Positions 1-5,154 of a stretch of DNA of 7,358 bases are shown here, piece after piece (position 1 is the stretch's first letter; every line of letters begins with the position of its first letter). The DNA lies in contig JAJRXO010000057.1 in NCBI GenBank assembly GCA_024276255.1, positions 1-7,358 on the forward strand, given 5' to 3'. The translations under genes were made by a program, and so were the position numbers. This stretch comes from Chloroflexota bacterium (GTDB taxonomy: Bacteria > Chloroflexota > Anaerolineae > J102). The notes under the pieces are model-generated. The model was not told where the DNA came from. It was given only the letters and a program-made list of their open reading frames with translations, and made no database searches.

Positions 1-606
1 GTAATCATAAGCGCATTTGGCGTTCATGGCTTCCTGACGGCAGCCTGGGATCGAATGCGCCGCGAAGTCGAGAAAGATGTACCTACATTGATGCTGCGCT
101 TGTCAGGCATGATCCAGGCCGCACCGAACGTCCTGGAAAGCCTGGACGAAGCGGCGCACTCGCTGGATCACAATCGCCCGCTGCGCCCCTGGCTGATGCA
201 CTGGGTAAGCGAAATTCAGGAGCGCGGCTTGTCCGCGTTCGATGACATGCAAGAGGAAGCGGAAACCATTTCTCCCAGCTTGTTGCTGGCAACGGTGGAA
301 ATCCGGCGTCTCTGGGAATCGGGCGGCGGCGGTTACATCGAATCCTTCCGGTTGGTGGCCGAGCACCTCTCCGAATTGATGAACACTCGCGCCATGGCTT
401 ACGCAAAAAGCGGGCGCAGTGGCAACCTGGCACGGATCATCATCCTCTCCGCTCTGTTTTCGTTGTCGTTCATCATGAACAACCCCACCAGCCGCAGCCT
501 CTTTCTGAGCAATCCATTTACCCGGATTGGACTGGTCTTCTTCTTCCTTTGGGCCGGGCTGGGGTGGCTTTACATTCGTTCGATTCTGAAGAGTGTGACC
601 ACATGA
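1..606 (+). CDS. tadB: TadB-like Flp pilus assembly membrane protein (GspF/T2SSF domain), 5' partial
   Basis: The frame is open from base 1 and ends at TGA 604-606, so 201 C-terminal residues are visible and the true start lies upstream. The visible part begins inside a hydrophobic stretch, then shows a basic patch (RMRREVEKDVP) leading into an amphipathic region, the usual lead-in to a type II secretion F domain. Around residues 100-130 comes the 'E-x-x-R-x-x-x-x-G-G' stretch (VEIRRLWESGGGG) and the ESF..VAEHLSELMNTR helix, typical of the second half of the domain. Two C-terminal transmembrane helices follow (about residues 143-158 and 175-196). TadB-family proteins sit in the cytoplasmic membrane and, with TadC, couple the TadA ATPase to pilin assembly. 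The stop overlaps the next start by four bases, which supports translational coupling to a tadC-like gene. The TadB rather than TadC assignment rests mostly on gene order. Confidence 0.78.
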   Translation, partial: VIISAFGVHGFLTAAWDRMRREVEKDVPTLMLRLSGMIQAAPNVLESLDEAAHSLDHNRPLRPWLMHWVSEIQERGLSAFDDMQEEAETISPSLLLATVEIRRLWESGGGGYIESFRLVAEHLSELMNTRAMAYAKSGRSGNLARIIILSALFSLSFIMNNPTSRSLFLSNPFTRIGLVFFFLWAGLGWLYIRSILKSVTT

Positions 607-1472
607 ACGCGTCCATATTGCTGCTGCTCTTTGGTGTTGTTATGCTGGTAGTCGCTTTGCTGCGCTGGAACGCGGCGCGGCACGAAGATATCAACCGGGC
701 GATCGAGCAATACCGCGGCTATTCTCCCAGCAGTGACCTGGCAGCAATGCAACTGGCCCGCCAGACGGCCCGGCGCTTTTCTGGCCTGGGGAAGCTGGAG
801 TGGAACCTGCGCTGGGCGCAGCGGAATGGTGAATACAAAAACCAGGGACTTGTCGGTGCCGTCACGCTGAAGATGGCGCTCTATGGGCTCGTCGGGCTGG
901 CTTTGCCGTTGCTGCACCCTGCCCCGGTGTCCTGGTTTGCCCCGCTCATCCTGGGCGCCCTGCCCTTGACCACGTTACAACGCAAAGGCGAAGAGGCTCG
1001 CAAGCGCGCCCTGCGAGGCGTCCCAGAAGCGGCCACGCTCGTTGCAGCAGAACTGGCCGCCAATGTTGCCCCGGAGCAGGCAATCGAGCGCGCCGCCATC
1101 CTGCCTGGCCCGCTTTCCGTGTTGATAAGCGAGACGCTGGAAACCTCTCGTCAGGAAGGGCGACCGCTTTTCAGCCATGGGGAAACCCCCGGGGTGCTGC
1201 GCCGGGTGTTCAACGAAGCCGGGGTCCCCGCCTTGAGCGCTTTTGCCGCTCAACTGGATATCGTGGCCGAGAAAGGCGTCGAAGGGGCTTTCCTGATGAG
1301 CGAGATTGCCCGCAGCCTGGCGCGTGAGCACCGCGAGATGGTGCTAAACGATACGGAGAATCTCGATGGGCGCCTGACGGTAGCCGTGGCGATATTTTAT
1401 TTCATCCCCATGTTTGTGCTCATCGTCGGGTCGTTCTTCGCGGCGGTGCTGACTTCCATAGCCGGAGGCTGA
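603..1472 (+). CDS. tadC: TadC-like Flp pilus assembly membrane protein (T2SSF domain)
   Basis: This is a 289-residue integral membrane protein. I chose ATG 603 because it gives an ATGA overlap with the upstream gene and begins directly at a hydrophobic helix (residues 3-21); an upstream in-frame start at 549 would add 18 residues within the upstream gene. Further membrane segments lie at about 85-122 (two helices) and 258-285. Between them, residues 135-250 form a T2SSF-like cytoplasmic domain: the basic entry RKGEEARKRALRGVPEAA, the AxQ-like helix APEQAIERA, then AQLDIVAEKGVEGAFLMSEIARSLAREHREM. Together with the preceding TadB-like protein it would form the inner-membrane platform of a Flp/Tad pilus. 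It ends with TGA six bases before the methyltransferase start. The family call is good; the choice between TadB and TadC subfamilies cannot be settled by eye. Confidence 0.75.
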   Translation: MNASILLLLFGVVMLVVALLRWNAARHEDINRAIEQYRGYSPSSDLAAMQLARQTARRFSGLGKLEWNLRWAQRNGEYKNQGLVGAVTLKMALYGLVGLALPLLHPAPVSWFAPLILGALPLTTLQRKGEEARKRALRGVPEAATLVAAELAANVAPEQAIERAAILPGPLSVLISETLETSRQEGRPLFSHGETPGVLRRVFNEAGVPALSAFAAQLDIVAEKGVEGAFLMSEIARSLAREHREMVLNDTENLDGRLTVAVAIFYFIPMFVLIVGSFFAAVLTSIAGG

Positions 1473-1478
1473 ACGAAG

Positions 1479-2033
1479 ATGGACTGGATTGGCGTTGGCT
1501 TCTGGATACTGCTCGCCGGTGGACAACTGGCACTGGCTATCGAGACGCGTTCGCTTATGCCTGTGCTTTTGGCTGTGCAGTCCTCCTGGGTGAGTTACCG
1601 GTTGTTGCGCCGCCGTAAGCCGATGGCAGAGGCACATGTCGGTATGCGTATCCTGGCCTGGTGCTCCGCCCTGCTTCCCATGGCGCTGCGCACCAACCGC
1701 ACCACCACCGTGAGCGTGCTGTCCTTCCTGGCCGGGATGTTCCTGGTGCTAACCAGCCTGGCCGTTCTGGGAAAGGCTTTCGGGATTGCGCCTGCCGATC
1801 GGGGGCTGGTTTCTCAAGGCCCGTATCGCTGGCTGCGCCACCCAATGTACGCCGGGGAATTGCTCACCATTCTTGGCGCTTTGATAGGGAACCCGACCTG
1901 GTGGAATGCCGCCATCTTTCTCGTCTTATTAGCCGCGGTGCTCTGGCGGATCCATGCCGAAGAGCGCTTGATATTTGGTTATGCAGGTTACCGTCATCGC
2001 GTGCGCTGGCGGTTACTCCCGCTGATTTGGTGA
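1479..2033 (+). CDS. Integral membrane methyltransferase, ICMT/phospholipid methyltransferase-like
   Basis: This 184-residue protein has several hydrophobic helices and the C-terminal signature of the isoprenylcysteine carboxyl methyltransferase (ICMT)/PEMT-like superfamily: GPYRWLRHPMYAGEL (residues 114-128, with R120, H121, P122 and Y124), a following helix, the acidic pair E161-E162 (HAEERL), then a conserved Tyr-Arg near the C-terminus (GYRHRVRWRLLP). In this superfamily these residues bind S-adenosylmethionine and catalyse methyl transfer to a substrate in the membrane. GGAGG at 1464-1468 lies 10 bases before ATG 1479. The gene sits between tadC and the SH3/pilin genes in the same orientation and with tight spacing, so it is probably co-transcribed with the pilus genes. 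The substrate cannot be read from sequence; a lipid, a thiol, or a pilin or surface protein are all possible. It is not a recognised core Tad component. Confidence 0.8.
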   Translation: MDWIGVGFWILLAGGQLALAIETRSLMPVLLAVQSSWVSYRLLRRRKPMAEAHVGMRILAWCSALLPMALRTNRTTTVSVLSFLAGMFLVLTSLAVLGKAFGIAPADRGLVSQGPYRWLRHPMYAGELLTILGALIGNPTWWNAAIFLVLLAAVLWRIHAEERLIFGYAGYRHRVRWRLLPLIW

Positions 2034-2044
2034 TGGTTTCAATC

Positions 2045-2054
2045 AGGAGGTGAT
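2045..2054 (+). promoter_or_regulatory. Extended Shine-Dalgarno site of the SH3 protein gene
   Basis: AGGAGGTGAT directly abuts ATG 2055 and is complementary over ten bases to the usual 16S rRNA 3' end. The AGGAGG core is only four bases from the start codon, which is close. It fixes the start of the SH3 protein at 2055. Confidence 0.75.
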
Positions 2055-2696
2055 ATGCCCCAAATCGAAATTGACATGCGTGAATTGCAAAAACGCCCAG
2101 GCTGCTTGATCGGCATCGGTGCCGGTTCGGTGGTCCTCGTGCTGGCCCTGGTCGCGTTGTTCTCCTCGCTGTTTACACCTCGCGCCGTGGCCGAGGTCCC
2201 CACCAGTACGCCCACAGCAACGCCAGCGCCCACGGCAACGCCGCTCCCGACCCCATTGCCACCACCGCCCACACCTACCCCGGAACCGGACATCCGCATC
2301 TGGATGCCGGATGCCGTTGGCGCATACCTGCTGGAAGCCCCTGGCGGAGCGATCCTGATCCAGATTCCCAACGGCGAGCACGTCAGGCTGCTGGATGAGG
2401 TTCAACCATACGGCGGCGTGAACTGGTTGTCCGCCAGCTATTTGGGGAATGACGGCTGGCTCGTCGAGCAGGCGGTGTTCACGTTGCCTGCACCCCCGGC
2501 GGCGGTGGTGACCTCCCAGGATGGTGCTTTTCTGCGCACAGCCCCCTTCGGGCAGGTCATCACCTGGCTTTCACCAGGCAGCCCAATCATCAAGATTCTG
2601 GAAGAAGTTGAGGACGAGACTTACACCTGGGCGCACGTCGTCGTCCCGGATGGACGCGATGGCTGGGTAGCCAGGTTCTTGTTGGGTGATGAGTAA
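2055..2696 (+). CDS. Membrane-anchored protein with two bacterial SH3 domains
   Basis: The 213-residue product has a short cytoplasmic N-terminus (1-18), one transmembrane helix (19-40), a Thr/Pro-rich linker (about 48-78) and two bacterial SH3-like repeats. Repeat one spans about residues 86-141 (AYLLEAPGG ... GEHVRLLDE ... GWLVEQAV). Repeat two spans about 152-211 (AFLRTAPFG ... GSPIIKILEE ... WAHVVVPDGRDGWVARFL). The 'fLR..P.g..i..l..G..v..l......W..V....G..GWv....l' pattern is that of SH3b/SH3_3 domains, which in bacteria usually bind peptidoglycan or other wall polymers. The topology is N-in, C-out, with the linker spanning wall space. Its position just before the pilin gene suggests a wall-docking or scaffolding part of the pilus machine; that is inference. 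No catalytic domain is visible. Confidence 0.82.
   Translation: MPQIEIDMRELQKRPGCLIGIGAGSVVLVLALVALFSSLFTPRAVAEVPTSTPTATPAPTATPLPTPLPPPPTPTPEPDIRIWMPDAVGAYLLEAPGGAILIQIPNGEHVRLLDEVQPYGGVNWLSASYLGNDGWLVEQAVFTLPAPPAAVVTSQDGAFLRTAPFGQVITWLSPGSPIIKILEEVEDETYTWAHVVVPDGRDGWVARFLLGDE
2199..2288 (+). repeat. Thr/Pro-rich low-complexity coding repeat (extracytoplasmic linker)
   Basis: Codons 49-78 of the SH3 protein encode irregular TPT/TPAP/PTP repeats (30 residues, almost all Pro, Thr or Ala). It works as an extended spacer between membrane helix and SH3 domains. The irregular unit argues against recent slippage. The downstream gene at 6932 has a similar Pro/Thr stretch just after its membrane helix. 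Confidence 0.7.
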
Positions 2697-2807
2697 CGAA
2701 AGGAGGTGGTCGCAAATAGGTCACTGGACGCAAGAACACAATCACCAAACCTTACCGTTTTCGCAGGCAACTGTGTACAAGAATGAGTTCAGAAAAGGAG
2801 TGTTGCT
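2697..2807 (+). other. Leader region of the Flp pilin gene
   Basis: These 111 bases are the longest non-coding gap in the window. They hold an orphan Shine-Dalgarno at 2698-2709 and the pilin's own ribosome binding site, AAGGAG at 2795-2800, seven bases before ATG 2808. The orphan site could be masked by pairing with 2741-2753: AAGG 2700-2703 with CCTT 2750-2753, and GGTG 2705-2708 with CACC 2743-2746, separated by a small internal loop. A weak pairing of GCAAC 2767-2771 with GTTGC 2802-2806 would enclose the pilin ribosome binding site. I see no convincing promoter. The best -35/-10-like pair (TTACCG 2752-2757, TACAAG 2776-2781, 18-base spacer) is poor. Confidence 0.5.
2698..2709 (+). promoter_or_regulatory. 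Orphan strong Shine-Dalgarno (STAB-SD-like) in pilin leader
   Basis: GAAAGGAGGTGG starts two bases after the SH3 gene stop. It matches the 16S anti-Shine-Dalgarno over about nine bases, yet no ATG follows at translation distance; only GTG 2706 overlaps the motif itself. Its first nine bases are identical to the STAB-SD element described for Bacillus thuringiensis cry3A, where a bound ribosome protects the downstream message from 5' decay without initiating translation. It lies 101 bases upstream of the pilin ATG. The stabilising role here is inference. Confidence 0.4.
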
Positions 2808-2966
2808 ATGAAGTTTTTCAAAAAGCTGTATCAGCAGGAAGACGGTCAGGGGCTGGCAGAAGTCGCCCTGATCCTAGCGCTGGTCGTTGTGGTGGCTATC
2901 GTTGCTTTGCAGCTTCTCGGCACGAACATCACCAGCGTGCTGACCAGTGTAGCCAATGCAATCTGA
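2808..2966 (+). CDS. flp: Flp/Fap-type major pilin
   Basis: A 52-residue protein with the class III signal of Flp pilins: a short basic leader (MKFFKKLYQQEDG), a predicted TadV-type prepilin peptidase cleavage after G13, then QGLAE with Glu18 at position +5 of the mature protein, and a long hydrophobic helix (about residues 19-38, VALILALVVVVAIVALQLLG). The short polar tail ends TSVLTSVANAI. The mature product of about 39 residues is typical of very small Flp pilins, which polymerise through the hydrophobic helix. AAGGAG at 2795-2800 supports ATG 2808. It lies between the SH3 and TadE-like genes, flanked by non-coding elements on both sides, unlike its tightly packed neighbours. One oddity is that the usual Glu-Tyr pair of Flp pilins is Glu-Val here. 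It is short enough to be missed by ORF callers. Confidence 0.9.
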   Translation: MKFFKKLYQQEDGQGLAEVALILALVVVVAIVALQLLGTNITSVLTSVANAI

Positions 2967-2976
2967 GCAGCACAAC

Positions 2977-3027
2977 GGCGCGGCTGGGGAAAGGATTTGT
3001 GACGAATGTCCTGTCCCCAGTCGTGCC
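2977..3027 (+). ncRNA. Strong stem-loop 10 bases after the pilin stop (mRNA stabiliser or attenuator)
   Basis: Bases 2977-2990 pair continuously with 3014-3027: 14 pairs, of which two are G-U (2980/3024 and 2983/3021). After one mismatch (2991/3013), four more pairs form between AGGA 2992-2995 and TCCT 3009-3012, closing a 13-base loop. No T-run follows, so it does not look like an intrinsic terminator. Placed between the major pilin and the minor pilin genes, it could block 3'-to-5' exonucleases and keep the pilin segment of the transcript abundant, or act as a partial pause. The pairing is read directly; the role is inference. Confidence 0.65.
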
Positions 3028-3044
3028 CAGCCACGGAGTAGGCC

Positions 3045-3461
3045 ATGAACACAGAGAAAACATTCCAAAAAAGTGAGCGCGGCCAGTCCCTGGCAGAAGC
3101 AGCAATCACTCTGCCTGTCATCCTGCTGGTCACCCTGGGGATGATTACGCTCGGTATGGTCGGCTTTGCTGCGGTTAACGCCAGCAATGCAGCCAACTAT
3201 GGGGCGCGCATGGGCTCGACGGCCATCTCCGACCCGATCAATGTGGCTACTCAAAACGCCTGGGCGAAAATCCTGGCTGCTCCTGTGGGCACGTACACGG
3301 TCTCTGTCACCGGCGGTGGAGCGCCAGGGCGCCTGATTGCGGTTCGCGTGAGCTATGAGGTTCCCAACTATTTCAGCGGGTTGGGCGCTTTCTTTGGCGT
3401 CCAGGCTAGCGACACGTTCACCGGCAGTTTTGTCTCCTATTTCCGCCAGGAGGGTTGGTAA
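3045..3461 (+). CDS. tadE: TadE-like minor pilin protein
   Basis: A 138-residue protein with a prepilin-like N-terminus: basic/polar leader, ERG|QSLAE with Glu18 at +5 relative to a predicted cleavage after G13, then a hydrophobic helix (about 19-43, AAITLPVILLVTLGMITLGM). The following NASNAANYGARMGS resembles the AARYGAR-like stretch after the helix in TadE proteins. A small, probably beta-rich domain follows (residues 82-135: TYTVSVTGGG, RLIAVRVSYEVP, DTFTGSFVSYF). In Tad systems TadE and TadF/G are pseudopilins processed by the same peptidase as Flp, and the cleavage site here closely matches the Flp one (DGQGLAE versus RGQSLAE). GGAG at 3035-3038, six bases before ATG 3045, supports this start. 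It overlaps the next gene by one base. It is short for the family, but there is no sign of truncation. Confidence 0.82.
   Translation: MNTEKTFQKSERGQSLAEAAITLPVILLVTLGMITLGMVGFAAVNASNAANYGARMGSTAISDPINVATQNAWAKILAAPVGTYTVSVTGGGAPGRLIAVRVSYEVPNYFSGLGAFFGVQASDTFTGSFVSYFRQEGW
3448..3453 (+). promoter_or_regulatory. Shine-Dalgarno deciding the TadG-like start
   Basis: AGGAGG lies inside the last codons of the TadE-like gene, seven bases before ATG 3461. An in-frame TTG at 3455 would be only one base away, so ATG 3461 is the start. Confidence 0.7.
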
Positions 3462-3898
3462 TGGGTGTCTCTCCAGGTGAAAAAGGACAGGCATTACTGG
3501 CCTGGACAGCCGTGCTGCTGTTCTTCGTCCTGGTCCCGTTGACCGCCCTGGTGGGCGACGGGTCGCGCTTGTTTTTCGTCCGCAATCGCCTGCAAACCGC
3601 CCTGGATGCCGGTTGCGAAGACGCAGCCTGGTCTGCGGCTGACCGGGAGCTCTTCCGCGAAACCGGGCAACGCACGTTCATTCCTGAGAGCGAGGTGGTG
3701 GCAATTGCACACAGCACATTCAACGACACCCTGGCCGAACGCGGCACGCTGAATTACTCGGCCACGATGACATCTGTGCAGGTGGATTACGTCAACCTGG
3801 TGGTGCGATGTGAAGGCATTGCCACCGTGCCGCTGCTAATCAGCAATTACTCGGTGAACATCCAGGCGGTGACCGCCTCAACCATGCGCTTTCGCTGA
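3461..3898 (+). CDS. tadG: TadG/TadE-family pilus-associated membrane protein
   Basis: The 145-residue product begins with a GEKGQALLAW motif and a hydrophobic helix (residues 11-32), then the stretch GDGSRLFFVRNRLQTALDAGCEDAAW (33-57). This closely parallels the 'D.gRl...r..lQ.aaDaAalaga' signature at the start of TadG-type proteins. The rest (58-145) is a soluble, presumably extracytoplasmic region with alternating hydrophobic strands. It lacks the large von Willebrand-like domain of full TadG, so it is a short version. The helix entry has G9|Q10 like the TadE and Flp proteins, but no Glu at +5 (Ala14), so it may be a stable membrane anchor rather than a processed pseudopilin. It overlaps the tadE stop by one base (TAATG) and is followed three bases later by the M23 peptidase gene. 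Confidence 0.72.
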   Translation: MGVSPGEKGQALLAWTAVLLFFVLVPLTALVGDGSRLFFVRNRLQTALDAGCEDAAWSAADRELFRETGQRTFIPESEVVAIAHSTFNDTLAERGTLNYSATMTSVQVDYVNLVVRCEGIATVPLLISNYSVNIQAVTASTMRFR

Positions 3899-3901
3899 AA
3901 C

Positions 3902-4666
3902 ATGCCACGTTGGATCAAATATATGCCTCTGATCGTGTTCGTTCTTGTCCTGTTATGCCTGTTCGCTTTCGCTCTATCCAGCACATGGGAGAGCGACCTG
4001 ACGTATTACGGCGACTATGGTGATTATGGCATCCCGCTGCTCGGCGGCGACCCCCCGCCCCGGCGGGGTAACTGCGCCTGGGTGGGCACCGCCCAGCCCG
4101 ACAACCCCTTCAGCGGCTGGCCGGTCAATTACCACCCCGGCGACTGGAACACGATCACATCCTGGTTTTGTGATCCGACCTACTTCAAGGGATACACGCA
4201 CTGGGGAATCGATATCGGACGGCTGAACTGGAATGAAAGCATCTACAACAAGGAGGCCGTAGTGACTGCCGAGGACGTGGTGGTCATGCGCGCATCGTGC
4301 TGTAGCGGATTCAACAGCGGTATGGGCAACAACGTGATGGTACAGGCGCTGGATTGCGAAACAGTCGATGAGGCGCTCGTCGGGGAAGACCTGGATGGCA
4401 ACGGCGTCATCGAGAAAGACGACATCGAGATTTGCGAAGAGACGGGTTGGTTTGCGATTTACATGCACCTGTTGGATGTCACCGTGGTCGCTGGCGATCG
4501 CCTGAAGCGCGGTGATGTCATTGGACACATTGACAATACCGGCAACTCGACCGGCGATCACCTGCACTATCAGATCAACGGGCCAAACGGCGCTATCGAC
4601 CCAGCCCCCTCGATGGCAGGCAACTACGACGACGCCTTGCGCGACGAATGGAAGGGACAGCGATGA
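3902..4666 (+). CDS. M23-family zinc metallopeptidase with EF-hand-like insertion
   Basis: A 254-residue secreted or membrane-tethered protein: N-terminal hydrophobic helix (about 8-26), a Tyr/Gly/Asp stretch (YYGDYGDYGI) and an extracytoplasmic domain. M23/LytM landmarks are all present: HWGIDIG (H100 and D104, zinc ligands), YMHL (H189), GDVIGHIDNTGNSTGDHLHY with H220-x-H222 (H222 zinc ligand, H220 catalytic), and IDP after the core. Such enzymes cut peptide crosslinks in cell-wall peptidoglycan. Between the first and second landmarks there is an extra segment (about 150-180) with an EF-hand/dockerin-like loop, D163-x-D165-x-N167-x-V169-x-E171-x-x-D174. Six Cys outside the membrane helix (58, 90, 133, 134, 152, 178) could form disulfides. 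No clear ribosome binding site precedes ATG 3902, only three bases after the previous stop, so translational coupling is likely. It probably opens the wall for the pilus/channel. Confidence 0.87.
   Translation: MPRWIKYMPLIVFVLVLLCLFAFALSSTWESDLTYYGDYGDYGIPLLGGDPPPRRGNCAWVGTAQPDNPFSGWPVNYHPGDWNTITSWFCDPTYFKGYTHWGIDIGRLNWNESIYNKEAVVTAEDVVVMRASCCSGFNSGMGNNVMVQALDCETVDEALVGEDLDGNGVIEKDDIEICEETGWFAIYMHLLDVTVVAGDRLKRGDVIGHIDNTGNSTGDHLHYQINGPNGAIDPAPSMAGNYDDALRDEWKGQR
4651..4657 (+). promoter_or_regulatory. Shine-Dalgarno deciding the start of the Ig-like gene
   Basis: GAAGGGA ends five bases before ATG 4663, which gives the ATGA overlap with the peptidase stop. The in-frame ATG at 4648 has no such site and would place five polar residues before the signal helix. 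Confidence 0.6.
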
Positions 4667-5154
4667 CCTGGTTATTTGCCGTTGTACTGTTGTTCGCCGG
4701 TGGCCGTGACGCGCTCACCGTTCACCTGTCCGACAACCACGGCGATCCTCTCCCTGGAGTGAGCATCGCGCTGGAGCTCTATCACTTTAGTGGAGACCGC
4801 ATCGAGGTCTCCGATCCGCTGATGTGCACCACCGACGCTGCCGGAGAATGCCGTTTCGTCTTGTCCCGCCCCCCGCGAGACGACGCCGGTTTCATTCGCG
4901 GGACGTTGACGGTCAGCGGCTATGGTCGGCGATCGGTGCTCTGGCCGGGCGGCTCATTCGATGTGTACCTCTGGCTCGATCCTCAGAGAGAGCACCTGGA
5001 AATCCCCGCTGAAGGAGCACCTTATGAAGGCCAGGAAAGCGTTCCCGCCTTGCCGCTCGTCCCCGCGCCGCGCCTGCGCTTAGCAGATGTACTCATTCCC
5101 CTGCTGGTTGTTGGTGTGCTGCTTTTCCTGGCGTTGAAGGATAAGTGGAAATGA
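4663..5154 (+). CDS. Ig-like (carboxypeptidase-regulatory/Cna-B-type) single-span membrane protein
   Basis: A 163-residue protein with a signal peptide-like N-terminus (MTWLFAVVLLFAGG), a beta-rich domain, and one C-terminal transmembrane helix (142-158) followed by a short basic tail (KDKWK), giving type I topology. The domain starts LTVHLSDNHGDPLPGVSIALEL and continues with CTTDAAGECRFVL, the 'G.pLpGv.v.l...TTD..G.a.f' pattern of carboxypeptidase-regulatory/Cna-B-like Ig folds. Cys55 and Cys63 could form a disulfide. Residues 115-138 are a Pro/Ala-rich spacer before the membrane. It overlaps both neighbours by four bases (ATGA), so its stoichiometry is probably tied to the peptidase and the channel protein. 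It may be an extracytoplasmic accessory subunit of the channel; its specific function is not recognised. Confidence 0.7.
   Translation: MTWLFAVVLLFAGGRDALTVHLSDNHGDPLPGVSIALELYHFSGDRIEVSDPLMCTTDAAGECRFVLSRPPRDDAGFIRGTLTVSGYGRRSVLWPGGSFDVYLWLDPQREHLEIPAEGAPYEGQESVPALPLVPAPRLRLADVLIPLLVVGVLLFLALKDKWK

Noticed and set aside
549..602. Longer N-terminus for the TadC-like gene
   Set aside because: The extension lies wholly inside the tadB-like gene. ATG 603 gives the ATGA overlap typical of this operon and starts at the membrane helix.
2039..2405. Gly/Val-rich minus-strand ORFs
   Set aside because: They are the complement of the Thr/Pro linker codons of the SH3 protein.
2752..2781. Possible internal promoter for the pilin
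   Set aside because: The best boxes match the consensus at only 3/6 and 4/6 with an 18-base spacer; not better than chance.
2706..2786. 26-codon leader ORF starting at GTG
   Set aside because: The GTG overlaps the Shine-Dalgarno itself, so it cannot be initiated by it. The peptide shows no runs or attenuator-like codons.
2783..3076. 97-codon + strand ORF starting at ATG 2783
   Set aside because: It runs out of frame through the Flp pilin gene, has no good ribosome binding site and no sensible product. The Flp frame at 2808 is the real one.
2874..3494. 206-codon minus-strand ORF across the pilin-tadE region
   Set aside because: It is antisense to the clearly recognisable Flp and TadE-like genes and reads as low-complexity His/Arg/Asp-rich sequence with no domain; a shadow of the coding strand.
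4053..4068. GC-only inverted repeat CCCCGCC/GGCGGGG in the peptidase gene
   Set aside because: The loop is too short for full pairing, and it falls in PPPRRG codons of a coding region; most likely codon composition.
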